Assembly: GCA_937998355.1 (NCBI GenBank)
Contig: CALLDI010000007.1
Coordinates: forward strand, 405,111 to 469,110
DNA length: 64,000 nucleotides
Reading direction: 5' to 3'
Origin: an uncultured Eggerthella sp.
Lineage (GTDB): Bacteria; Actinomycetota; Coriobacteriia; Coriobacteriales; Eggerthellaceae
Positions 9,290 through 17,406 of this stretch are shown here, one piece after another. A model generated the notes under the pieces. That model did no database searches. It was not told the origin of the DNA and saw only the letters and a list, made by a program, of their open reading frames with translations. Position 1 is the first letter of the stretch. Every line of letters starts with the position of its first letter. A program made the translations under genes and the position numbers.

Positions 9290-9329
9290 TAGTTCGTTTC
9301 GGAGCAAACGCTGATCTTAAACTCTCAAG

Positions 9330-9359
9330 CGAAAAGACACCCAAAAGGGTGTCTTTTCG
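9330..9359. terminator. intrinsic terminator after typA
   Basis: A perfect 13-bp stem (9330-9342 with 9347-9359) with loop AAAA; the 3' arm contains CTTTTCG. The A-rich 5' arm makes it look functional in both directions. Confidence 0.85.
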
Positions 9360-9506
9360 ATATATGAAGAGCATTTGTATTTCGCCGAAGCGAAAATGGA
9401 GCATTTGTGCAGACAAACCCAACAAACTCGACTTGTGCAACAATCGTTTTTGCATACATGCGCATCCTTTTCGCGATGCAGATTCATATATAAGATAGGG
9501 AACTCA

Positions 9507-10676
9507 ATGACGCTCAAGACCATCTTCTCAAAAGTATCAGTTTTCGTGCTTGCGGCGGTCTGCTGCATCGCTTTGGCCGGCTGTGGTTCGAAATACGGCT
9601 ATACCGGTGGAACAGCGGCGACGGTCAACGGCACGGCGATCGAAGAAGATACGGTCACGAAGTACATACAGGATTTCCGTACGAGCTCGAATCTTTCGAG
9701 CGATGAAGCATGGGCGAGCTGGCTCAAGGAAAGCTCGCAAGATCCTGCAGCCATTCGTAGCCAGGTCATCGATTATTACGTGCAGCAAGAGCTCATTCGT
9801 CAAGCGGCTCAAGAGAATGAAGTCGTCGTCGAGCAGTCGGCTATCGATGAACAAGTCGACGCGATGAAGAAGAACTACAGCAACGACGGAGCTTGGCAAG
9901 ACGCGCTGGCGCAATCAGGTGTTACTGAAGAGCAGTATCGCGAATCCATCGAAGTCGGCCTGACCTCGCGCGCCTTGCAAGAGAAGATCGTTACCGAAGT
10001 CGATACGAGTGACGATGCGGGTCTGCTCGAATTCATGAACACCTATAAAGATATGATCAATGGCTCGAAGCGCTCTTCGCACATCCTGCTCGAAGCGAAC
10101 GATGAAGCGAAAGCTGAAGAGATCGTCGGCCTGCTCACCTCAGGCCAGCTGGATTTCGCCACTGCAGCTCAGCAGTATTCGACCGATACCGGCTCCGCTC
10201 GCAATGGCGGTGATGTAGGCTGGAATACCATCAATAACTTCGTCGAAGAGTACACCGCAGCGCTCGATAGCATCGAGCTCGGCCAGATCACGCTCACGAC
10301 CAGTGAATACGGTATCCACATCATTTTGTGTACCGACGTGCTGAACATCGATGGGGAACCGACCTCCCTTTCGGCATATCCTGAAGAGATCGTCGAATAC
10401 ATGCGCACCATTTACGGTAGCCAAAAGCAGTCCGAGGATTTCCAGGAATGGCTCGAGCGTTATAAAGAAGAGTCCGATGTCGTCATCAACGACATGCCGT
10501 CGAATGTTCCTTACAACATCGATCTTTCTCAGTACGATACGGATTCAGAGGAAGGCTCCGATAGTGAAGGCGATAGCGACAACGGAAGTTCCTCTTCTAG
10601 CGATGCCCAGAACCTGAGCGCCATCGAAGGCGATGGTGATAAGGAAGAAGAAGGCTTGCCTCAAGGTGATCAATAA
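9507..10676 (+). CDS. parvulin-type peptidyl-prolyl isomerase lipoprotein (PrsA/SurA-like)
   Basis: A 389-residue extracytoplasmic foldase. It starts with a lipoprotein signal (MTLKTIFSK, a hydrophobic stretch, then lipobox LAGC with the acceptor Cys near residue 22). A SurA_N-like helical domain (about 35-170) precedes a parvulin rotamase domain (about 190-285: SSHILLE, FATAAQQYSTDTGSARNGGDVGW, SEYGIHIILCTD). The last 50 residues are acidic and serine-rich. It should help secreted proteins fold outside the membrane. The start was set at 9507 so the protein begins with the signal peptide; AGATAGGGAA precedes it. Confidence 0.85.
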   Translation: MTLKTIFSKVSVFVLAAVCCIALAGCGSKYGYTGGTAATVNGTAIEEDTVTKYIQDFRTSSNLSSDEAWASWLKESSQDPAAIRSQVIDYYVQQELIRQAAQENEVVVEQSAIDEQVDAMKKNYSNDGAWQDALAQSGVTEEQYRESIEVGLTSRALQEKIVTEVDTSDDAGLLEFMNTYKDMINGSKRSSHILLEANDEAKAEEIVGLLTSGQLDFATAAQQYSTDTGSARNGGDVGWNTINNFVEEYTAALDSIELGQITLTTSEYGIHIILCTDVLNIDGEPTSLSAYPEEIVEYMRTIYGSQKQSEDFQEWLERYKEESDVVINDMPSNVPYNIDLSQYDTDSEEGSDSEGDSDNGSSSSSDAQNLSAIEGDGDKEEEGLPQGDQ

Positions 10677-10710
10677 AGATCGTCCCTTTCCGATCGAGAA
10701 AAGAGAATAT

Positions 10711-11499
10711 ATGGAGTCCCCCCTCATTCAGCTTCGCGATGCTGTCGTGCGTCGCAAAGGAACGAACATCCTCGATATCGAGTCGTTCGATCTGCGTTCG
10801 GGGGAGAACATTGCCTTGCTCGGTCCGAATGGGGCAGGGAAGTCAACATTCATTCAATTGATCACGCGCGAAGTGTTCCCGCTCCATCGTGATGTGCCGC
10901 CAGCGCTCTTTCGTGGTAACGAGCGTACGACGCTTCAAGAAACGAAAAAAGTGCTTGGCGTCGTATCTTCTACGATGCAGGACCAGATAACCGTTCATCT
11001 TCCCGCGTTCGATATCGTGGCGGGAGGCCTCTTTGGTTCGCTCGGTATACCCGACATGTATCAGGTGACATCCCAGTCGCGCGAGCGAGTGCTCGATATC
11101 ATGGAGATGCTCGGTGTGCTCGATCTTGCCAAGCGCGATATCAAGACGCTCTCTACGGGTCAAGCGCGCCGTATTCTCTTGGCTCGTGCGCTCATTCATG
11201 ATCCTGAGGTTCTCGTTTTTGATGAGCCGACGACAGGGCTCGACCCTGAAGGTATGTACTACGTTCGTAAGTCGATGCGCGATCTGGTTGGACAAGGAAA
11301 GTCGATCATTCTCGTGACGCACTATCCGGAAGACATCATTCCAGAGGTCGATCGTGTTGTGATGATAAAAGAGGGTAAGCTTTTCGCTGACGGCTCGAAA
11401 GCTGAATTGCTCACAAGCGCGCGCATGTCGGCGCTCTTCGATGTGCCTTTGCGGATTATTGAACAAGATGGCTATTTTTCCCTTGTGAGCGAATATTAA
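10711..11499 (+). CDS. ABC transporter ATP-binding protein (stand-alone)
   Basis: A 262-residue ABC ATPase with Walker A GPNGAGKST, a degenerate signature LSTGQARR in place of LSGGQ, Walker B VLVFDEPTTG and switch histidine in ILVTHYPED. No permease gene is adjacent, so it either pairs with a permease elsewhere or has a cytoplasmic role like ModF/YlmA-type proteins, which it resembles in layout. The ATG at 10711 follows GAGAAAAGAGAA and lies 34 bases after the foldase stop codon, so the two may be co-transcribed. The promoter of the next tRNA overlaps its 3' end. Confidence 0.8.
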   Translation: MESPLIQLRDAVVRRKGTNILDIESFDLRSGENIALLGPNGAGKSTFIQLITREVFPLHRDVPPALFRGNERTTLQETKKVLGVVSSTMQDQITVHLPAFDIVAGGLFGSLGIPDMYQVTSQSRERVLDIMEMLGVLDLAKRDIKTLSTGQARRILLARALIHDPEVLVFDEPTTGLDPEGMYYVRKSMRDLVGQGKSIILVTHYPEDIIPEVDRVVMIKEGKLFADGSKAELLTSARMSALFDVPLRIIEQDGYFSLVSEY

Positions 11500-11512
11500 A
11501 CTGGTATATAAT
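11483..11512 (+). promoter_or_regulatory. promoter of tRNA-Ser(GGA)
   Basis: TTGTGA (11483-11488) and TATAAT (11507-11512) are 18 bases apart. The -35 part overlaps the end of the ABC ATPase gene. Confidence 0.7.
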
Positions 11513-11541
11513 CTATCATCGCACGTGCAAAAGCACACTTT

Positions 11542-11634
11542 GGAGAGATGTCCGAGTCTGGCTTAAGGAGCACGATTGGAAATCGTGTATACGCCAAAAG
11601 CGTATCTGGGGTTCGAATCCCCATCTCTCCGCCA
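11542..11634 (+). tRNA. tRNA-Ser(GGA)
   Basis: A 93-base class II tRNA with acceptor GGAGAGA/TCTCTCC, a long variable arm, TTCGAAT T-loop and encoded GCCA end. The anticodon loop TTGGAAA gives anticodon GGA. Confidence 0.96.
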
Positions 11635-11717
11635 GTTGATACCATGCCAGTCGGCGTGTTAAACAGAATTCACGTGTGGTCATGATCCTGTCGTGGCCGA
11701 GTGGGTTCTTGTTGAGG

Positions 11718-11743
11718 AAGCGCTCGAGAGAGCGTTTTCTTTT
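11718..11743 (+). terminator. terminator between the two tRNA-Ser genes
   Basis: An 8-bp stem with one G-T pair (11718-11725 with 11730-11737) around loop GAGA runs into a T-rich tract at 11735-11743. Confidence 0.65.
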
Positions 11744-11783
11744 ACCAGTTTCGTCGGTCGCTTCATGCGCACGACGATCTTTT

Positions 11784-11876
11784 GGAAGGGTGGCAGAGCG
11801 GCTGAATGCGGCGGTCTCGAAAACCGTTTTGCCCATAACATGGGTAACGAGGGTTCAAATCCCTCCCCTTCCGCCA
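11784..11876 (+). tRNA. tRNA-Ser(CGA)
   Basis: A 93-base class II tRNA with acceptor GGAAGGG/CCCTTCC, a long variable arm, TTCAAAT T-loop and encoded GCCA end. The anticodon loop CTCGAAA gives anticodon CGA. It is close in length and layout to the upstream tRNA-Ser, consistent with an old duplication. Confidence 0.96.
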
Positions 11877-11884
11877 GTGTGATG

Positions 11885-11912
11885 AAAGGCTCCCGAAATG
11901 GGAGCCTTTTTT
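11885..11912 (+). terminator. intrinsic terminator after tRNA-Ser(CGA)
   Basis: A perfect 10-bp stem (11885-11894 with 11900-11909), 5-base loop and six T residues (11907-11912). Confidence 0.9.
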
Positions 11913-12747
11913 GTGCCACGAAGCTGCGATCACGAGCCTGCAAGATGTGTTCATGATAGGCCAGGCAAGCCCATCTTCATTGGTAGCTCCTCTAATGAGA
12001 ATCGTCATATTGCAAGGATCGCCCCGACATCGTCTCATGCGTTCTTAGAACGAAATTCATGGGTGTAACACTGCGAATCGGTGCGAATAAGAGCGTCTTC
12101 TAGCGGTGTTCGCTCGGGAAATGATGAAAACTATGTTCCAGTGTGATCGGGTGAGAGAAGCTGAGCGTGTTCGGAGGAAACACAGCCGAAAAAGATGCCT
12201 CCATCGTCATAAAAGGCTTGTATATCATCATGCTAAAAGCCTGCTAGCACCAGGTTTTCGGTCTGCTATCAATCCTCATAAGAGCGCGAAAGCGGTTGCT
12301 AGCACCATCGCATGCCTTGCCCTCGTGCACGGCATGCGAGAAAGAGGCATTCATCACCCCTGGTTCTTTCGTCACGCTTGCTCTCGCATCATCCATGAGC
12401 CCTTCGTCGCGATGTGCTCGTGCGTGCAACAAGGGTTCGATCCAAGGGGCGATGAGGAAACGACCGAAACGACTGCGGGAACACGCGCTTCTGTCGAGTC
12501 GAGCGCGATCGTTGCGCATCTCGGTCGAACCTTCTGAGCTAGGCGATCTTGTCCGTGCGAGCGTGCCACGCTCTTCTTTCAATGATGTAACACGTGCATT
12601 CGTTCGCTGTGATTCGAAGTTCGATCGAGAACGGCAGTGTCATCGATATGTTGGTATGAAGTTGGTCGCATTGCTCGTACAATGGAAACGATGAGCGTTC
12701 ATTTCGCTCATAAGAGCACACAAGTCAGAGACTTCAAGGATGAGGCA
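11913..12747. other. 835-base stretch without a recognisable gene
   Basis: No open reading frame here looks like a real protein: those present are arginine- and cysteine-rich and overlap each other on both strands. It contains two copies of TGCTAGCACC (12242-12251 and 12297-12306), which also occurs in other intergenic regions of the window, and a perfect 8-bp hairpin (12309-12316 with 12331-12338). It may hold a regulatory RNA or decayed sequence upstream of the BTAD regulator, but I recognise no known RNA family. Confidence 0.5.
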
Positions 12748-14028
12748 ATGGCAAAGCAATCGGATAAGAAGAACGGAACAGAGCAGAAGACCCTTTGCGT
12801 CAATATGCTCGGTGCGTTCACCATCTCGGAAGGCTCTTTCGATTCGGCGGAAGCGGAGCTTTTCGGCACGGAACAGACTTCTGCATTCACCGCGCAGATC
12901 TCTGCGAGCCTTACTGGACGCGCACATCGACTCTGGCTTCTTATCGCTTACTTGATCGTCAATCGCGACCGTGGTGTTCCTCCGCAGGAGTTGATCGATC
13001 TGCTGTGGCCCGAAGTCACGAGCAACAATCCAGCTTCCACGCTTCAGAACAATGTCAGTCGGGCTCGCGCTCTTTTTGCGGAAGCCAATTTTAGCGACAC
13101 GCGCGGCCTGATCAAATATACCGACGGTCTTTATTATTGGGCTCCCGATCGCATCACGTTGCTCGATGCGGATCTCTTTGAGGCGAACGCCTGCCATTTC
13201 GGCGAGGTGATCTCTGATGAAGATGGAGCCGAGCTCGACAGCGCGCTCGCAGCCTGCCAGCTGTATAAGGGTGAGTTCTTGAGCGCAGCTGCCGATGTTC
13301 CTTGGTGTGCGAATCTCGCCGTCTATTACCGAACGCTCTATAAGCGTTTGTGCAAGACCATCATCGTCGCACTCCTGGAAGCGGGTCGTCTAAAGGAAGC
13401 CCAAGAGCTTTGTTTGCGCGTGACCGCATTCGAGCCTGCTGCGGAAGAATTCAGCGTTCTATTGATGCAGTCGTTCATCATGGACGACGATCCCACGGCG
13501 GCCCTCGATCATTACCAAGCGATCGCCGATCATCTTGCCGATACCTACGATATTCGCCCGAGCGCGGAATTGGAAACACAACGCGAGATCGCACTGCAGG
13601 AGCTCTATGGGCAAAGCATGACCGAAGAGAGCATTCGCAACTTTCTCTTCGAGGCGAACGAAGACGATGGGGCATTCGCGTGCAATAACGCGGTGTTCCG
13701 CGAGATCACACTCTTGCGCCTGCGCGAAATGGAGCGAAGCGGTGAGGAATCGCACATCATCGCCATCACCATCGACAATCAGGTTCTCAAGAGCGACCGG
13801 AGGATCATCAACGCGAAACGCGTCGCGCAAGTCCTTTCGTCCACCTTGCGCTCGAGCGATCCGTTCACGAAGGTCGGGTCGAATCAATTCCTCGTGCTTC
13901 TCCCGAGCGCTAACGCCGAGAACGCACAGATGGTGTTCGAGCGGATCGTCGCTCGCTTCGAAGAGGTCTTTCCTCGCGCCGACGTTGCGCTCAAAGTTTC
14001 CATGGTCAGCTTGGGAGCACTTCGGTAA
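12748..14028 (+). CDS. BTAD-domain transcriptional regulator with degenerate GGDEF-like C-terminus
   Basis: A 426-residue cytoplasmic regulator of the SARP/BTAD type. About residues 15-125 form an OmpR-like winged-helix domain (LWLLIAYLIVNRDRGVPPQELIDLLWPE is typical); about 130-290 form the helical bacterial transcriptional activation domain; about 305-425 look like a nucleotidyl-cyclase (GGDEF) fold with GSNQFLVLLPS where the GGDEF motif would be, so it is probably inactive as an enzyme. The ATG at 12748 follows AAGGATGAGG. The target is unknown; it lies upstream of the trkH cluster. Confidence 0.75.
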   Translation: MAKQSDKKNGTEQKTLCVNMLGAFTISEGSFDSAEAELFGTEQTSAFTAQISASLTGRAHRLWLLIAYLIVNRDRGVPPQELIDLLWPEVTSNNPASTLQNNVSRARALFAEANFSDTRGLIKYTDGLYYWAPDRITLLDADLFEANACHFGEVISDEDGAELDSALAACQLYKGEFLSAAADVPWCANLAVYYRTLYKRLCKTIIVALLEAGRLKEAQELCLRVTAFEPAAEEFSVLLMQSFIMDDDPTAALDHYQAIADHLADTYDIRPSAELETQREIALQELYGQSMTEESIRNFLFEANEDDGAFACNNAVFREITLLRLREMERSGEESHIIAITIDNQVLKSDRRIINAKRVAQVLSSTLRSSDPFTKVGSNQFLVLLPSANAENAQMVFERIVARFEEVFPRADVALKVSMVSLGALR

Positions 14029-14046
14029 ATGTACTAGAATGAACGC

Positions 14047-14190
14047 ATGAGAAAACAGGAGAATCTGAAAGACCAGCTTTGGGAGCAACTCTGCAGCGTT
14101 GGTGCAGTGCTGATGAGCATGGTCGCGCTGATTATCCTTCTCTACTTCATCACCACCATCATTCGATTCATCGCCTCGATGATGGCTTAG
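14047..14190 (+). CDS. 47-residue membrane peptide upstream of trkH
   Basis: A short ORF (begins MRKQENLKDQLWEQ, ends RFIASMMA) with a charged N-terminus and one hydrophobic segment of about 25 residues rich in Ile/Leu/Met. It lies 18 bases after the BTAD gene and 16 bases before trkH, in the same direction. No family is recognised. It could be a small subunit or modulator of the TrkH channel, or a leader peptide; the ribosome-binding site is weak, so expression is uncertain. Confidence 0.5.
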   Translation: MRKQENLKDQLWEQLCSVGAVLMSMVALIILLYFITTIIRFIASMMA

Positions 14191-14206
14191 GGAAGTGTAA
14201 CCTGCA

Positions 14207-15727
14207 ATGTGGAAGCGTTTCACGTTCGAAGACATTCGCATCATCGCTCATTACTTGGGAACGCTCACTTCTCTGTTCTCTGTCGCATTGCTCATTCCGC
14301 TCATAACAGCGATCGTCTTCCAGGAATGGGAGCCAGCCGCTCGGTATCTGCTCGCGGGAGGTATTTCGCTTACGCTCGGTTCTCTCTTGCGCATGGCGAA
14401 GATCGAACCAGGTCGCTTGACCCAGCAACAAGCTATGGCGCTCACTGGCTTCGCATGGATGGTGCTCGCCTTCGTTGCCTCCATCCCGCTTGCCATGTCG
14501 GGTCACTATGCAAGTTATCTTGATGCGCTCTTCGATGGGGTTTCGGGCCTGACCACAACCGGTGCGGCGCTCATCATGGACCTCGAGCACCTTTCATATG
14601 CGGACAATATGTGGCGTTTCGTCATGCATTTCCTCGGAGGCATGGGTCTCATCGTCATCGCTTTGTCGCTTGGCCTCTTGTCTTCATCGACCTCAGGTCT
14701 TTATTCTTCCGAAGGGCGCAGCGAGCACGTGGTGCCTAACGTCATCACCACCACGCGTCTCATCAGTACGATCTCTCTGACCATGATCGGCATCGCGACG
14801 ATCTTGCTCATGATCTTCTGCTTGATCGCGGGCATGGAACCTGTGCGCGCATTCCTTCATGGGCTGTGGATCTCGATATCAGGTTTCATGACGGCGGGCT
14901 TCACGCCTACGAGTCAATCGATCATGTATTACCACTCCTATTTCCTCGAGCTTGCGTGTATGATCCTCATGCTGCTCGGCATGGTGAACTTCGGCCTGTT
15001 CGTGGCCGTGTGGCGCGGTAAGACGCATCTGTTCTTCAAGGATATGGAGATCAGAACCGGGTTTATTTGGATCGTATTCATGGGTATCGTATTCATGGCC
15101 ACGCTCTCTTCCACCCAGCTTTTCTCCGACTTGCTCACGATGTTGCGTCGTGGTGTGTTCATGATGATGTCGGCAGCGAGCACGACCGGTTTTCAGATCG
15201 TAACGACCAACCAGCTCATCACCGTGTTCTCGTCAGGCGCTATCCTCATCCTCGCTATCCTGATGGCCGTGGGCGGCTCGAGTGGAAGCACTGCTGGTGG
15301 TATGAAACTCTCCCGCATAGGACTGACGGCGAAGTCGATCGTTTCATCGATCAAAGAAGCGATCGCTCCCGATTCTGCACGCGTGTCGGTGGTCTATCAC
15401 CACATCGGCAAGCAGGTGCTCAACAATGACGTGGCACGTGCTGCCATGACCGTATCGACGCTTTTCGTCGTGACCTATGTGATCGGCGCTCTCGCAGGCA
15501 TCGCTCATGGCTATGATGCGACCGCCTCCATCGCCGAGAGCGTTGCGATGGCCTCCAATGGAGGTCTTTCGTTCGGCATCACCACGCAAGGAATGCCCAA
15601 AACGCTCGAGACCATCTACATCATCGAGATGTGGGCGGGCCGTCTCGAGTTCATCACGCTCATCGCGCTGATCGTGAAGATCGTGGTTTCTCTCCTGCCT
15701 GCGCGCAAGGCTCGAGGTGAGCGTTAG
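14207..15727 (+). CDS. trkH: TrkH/KtrB-family potassium uptake membrane protein
   Basis: A 506-residue pore subunit of a Trk/Ktr-type K+ transporter. Four pore-loop repeats are visible by their selectivity-filter glycines: SGLTTTGA, SGFMTAGFTPTS, SAASTTGF and MASNGGLSFG, each between hydrophobic helix pairs. The cytoplasmic gating partner (TrkA/KtrA with RCK domain) is not encoded in this window and must lie elsewhere. The start follows GGGAAGTGTAA. It is followed without any gap by the next gene, forming a run with the secreted protein and rsgA. Confidence 0.92.
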   Translation: MWKRFTFEDIRIIAHYLGTLTSLFSVALLIPLITAIVFQEWEPAARYLLAGGISLTLGSLLRMAKIEPGRLTQQQAMALTGFAWMVLAFVASIPLAMSGHYASYLDALFDGVSGLTTTGAALIMDLEHLSYADNMWRFVMHFLGGMGLIVIALSLGLLSSSTSGLYSSEGRSEHVVPNVITTTRLISTISLTMIGIATILLMIFCLIAGMEPVRAFLHGLWISISGFMTAGFTPTSQSIMYYHSYFLELACMILMLLGMVNFGLFVAVWRGKTHLFFKDMEIRTGFIWIVFMGIVFMATLSSTQLFSDLLTMLRRGVFMMMSAASTTGFQIVTTNQLITVFSSGAILILAILMAVGGSSGSTAGGMKLSRIGLTAKSIVSSIKEAIAPDSARVSVVYHHIGKQVLNNDVARAAMTVSTLFVVTYVIGALAGIAHGYDATASIAESVAMASNGGLSFGITTQGMPKTLETIYIIEMWAGRLEFITLIALIVKIVVSLLPARKARGER

Positions 15728-16372
15728 ATGTTGAACATGAAACGACAGTTCGAGAAGCGATCGTTCGCTGCCGGCGTTCTTCGTGTTACGCTCGTGCTCT
15801 TTCTTGCCGTTGCACTGTGTGCGCCTTTGGCGTGGGCCGATGAAGAGGAGCTTCCTCAGGCGACGGAGTCAGTTGATGCGAACGGCAACGTGGTCAATGT
15901 GAACCAAATGCCCGATAGTTCGTTCCTCTACAACACCGACATCTCCGAACTTTCGGATGCTGAATCGTTCCACGATGCACAGATGGTGCAAGTGAGCGGT
16001 GAAGTGGTGGGCGACCGCATCAACGATGAAACCGACCCGAACCTTTGCTGGATCGCCCTGCAGAGCCTCAACGAGAACGATTCTTCTTCGGTCTCGGTGT
16101 TGATGACGCACGAGCAAGCAGATCTGATCGATCGTTATGGCAACTACCACGTGAACGGAACCGAGCTACAAGTGCGCGGCATGTTCTATCTCACGTGTCC
16201 CGAGCATGAAGGCCTTTCTGATCTTCACGCGCAGGAAGTGACCGTGGTACATGCTGGTTCCGATCGCGAACACACGACCAATCCGGCGGTGTTGTGGGCG
16301 GCATTCCTTGCTGTTGGCATCGGGCTTTTGAGCTTGTTCACCTATCGATTCTTGCGAGAGCGAAGGAAATAG
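15728..16372 (+). CDS. secreted, C-terminally anchored protein of unknown function
   Basis: A 214-residue protein with an N-terminal signal peptide (basic MLNMKRQFEKR, hydrophobic stretch, LAWADEEE cleavage region), a middle domain (about 75-175) with a beta-rich pattern that resembles an OB-fold (MVQVSGEVVGDRI, LCWIALQSL, LQVRGMFYL), and one C-terminal transmembrane helix (about 188-207) followed by RRK-type positive charges. The bulk should face outside. Its ATG abuts the trkH stop codon and its stop abuts the rsgA start. Function is not known. Confidence 0.6.
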   Translation: MLNMKRQFEKRSFAAGVLRVTLVLFLAVALCAPLAWADEEELPQATESVDANGNVVNVNQMPDSSFLYNTDISELSDAESFHDAQMVQVSGEVVGDRINDETDPNLCWIALQSLNENDSSSVSVLMTHEQADLIDRYGNYHVNGTELQVRGMFYLTCPEHEGLSDLHAQEVTVVHAGSDREHTTNPAVLWAAFLAVGIGLLSLFTYRFLRERRK

Positions 16373-17356
16373 GTGGGCATGCAAGAAGGCGTGGTGGTCA
16401 AACTCGATCGCGGGTACCCGTTGGTGCAACTGCCCGATGGATCGACGATACGCTGCGAACATGCGACGAGCTTGGTCAAGCAGAAGACCGACCGTGCAGT
16501 CATCGGCGACCGCGTTCGCGTCAACTATCCCGAAGGCCATGAGAAAGGTATCATCGAAGCCATCTGTCCGCGTACGACCTGTTTCGTTCGAAAGGATCCG
16601 ACCGAGCGCGCGCTACCCCAGACGCTCGCATCGAATTTCGATCTCGTTCTGATCGCCCAACCGGTCGAAGAAGTGAACTTCAAGCGGCTCGAGCGCGAAC
16701 TCGTGCTCGCTCATGAGACTGGCGCGAAGGTGGCGGTCGTCCTGACGAAGGCGGATCTCGCACAAGAGAACGATCGGTTCGAGGCTATCTGCGATCGTGT
16801 GCGTGCATTGGTCGGCGCCGATCCGGTGCTGGTGGTCAACCAAGAGGACCACTCTTCGATCGATGCTGTGGCACGCTTGATAGCACAGGACAACAACACT
16901 GCTGTTCTTATCGGGCGCAGCGGAGTGGGTAAATCGAGCTTGGTGAATCTTCTGGTGGGAGAGGATATACAACGTACCACACCGGTGCGGGCGTCGGACG
17001 GAAAGGGCAGGCACACTACTGTTTCACGTGAAATCATCCCCCTGCCGAAAGGCGGCTCGATCGTCGACATGCCCGGTGTTCGCGGGCTTGGTCTGTGGGA
17101 CGCCGAGGCAGGCATCAAGGCGACGTTCAGCGAGATCGAGGAGCTCGCGCAGCGTTGCAAGTTCCGGGATTGCGCGCATGATCGTGAAGCCGGGTGCGCG
17201 GTGCGGGAAGCGGTAGCGGAAGGCGCGTTGGCCCCTGAACGTCTCGAATCCTATCTTCGCTTGAAGCAAGAGAACGAAGAAGTGCACACGAAGCGCATCG
17301 AAGCCGAGCGCATCCGAGAACGCCGCGGGCATCCTCGACACCGTGGCGGAAAGTAG
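16373..17356 (+). CDS. rsgA: ribosome small subunit-dependent GTPase RsgA
   Basis: A 327-residue circularly permuted GTPase that acts in late 30S maturation. An N-terminal OB-fold (about 1-75) is followed by the permuted G motifs in the order G4 TKAD, G1 GRSGVGKSSL, G2/G3 with DMPGVRGLGL, and a C-terminal zinc site CKFRDCAHDREAGCAV. The GTG start at 16373 directly follows the previous stop codon. A near-perfect parS-like sequence lies inside the coding region at 17020-17035. Confidence 0.95.
   Translation: MGMQEGVVVKLDRGYPLVQLPDGSTIRCEHATSLVKQKTDRAVIGDRVRVNYPEGHEKGIIEAICPRTTCFVRKDPTERALPQTLASNFDLVLIAQPVEEVNFKRLERELVLAHETGAKVAVVLTKADLAQENDRFEAICDRVRALVGADPVLVVNQEDHSSIDAVARLIAQDNNTAVLIGRSGVGKSSLVNLLVGEDIQRTTPVRASDGKGRHTTVSREIIPLPKGGSIVDMPGVRGLGLWDAEAGIKATFSEIEELAQRCKFRDCAHDREAGCAVREAVAEGALAPERLESYLRLKQENEEVHTKRIEAERIRERRGHPRHRGGK
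17020..17035. promoter_or_regulatory. second parS-like ParB site
   Basis: TGTTTCACGTGAAATC keeps the full palindromic core TTTCACGTGAAA of the ParB site and differs only in the last two bases. It lies within rsgA, about 17 kb from the first site. Confidence 0.5.
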
Positions 17357-17406
17357 AGCAAGGCTACTTGCGCTACAATGGATACGCTACTTTCGAGGAG
17401 AGCATC

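Noticed and set aside
12106..12537. 143-codon open frame in the gap before the BTAD gene
   Set aside because: Arginine/histidine/cysteine-rich, overlaps other spurious frames on both strands, no ribosome-binding site and no known domain.
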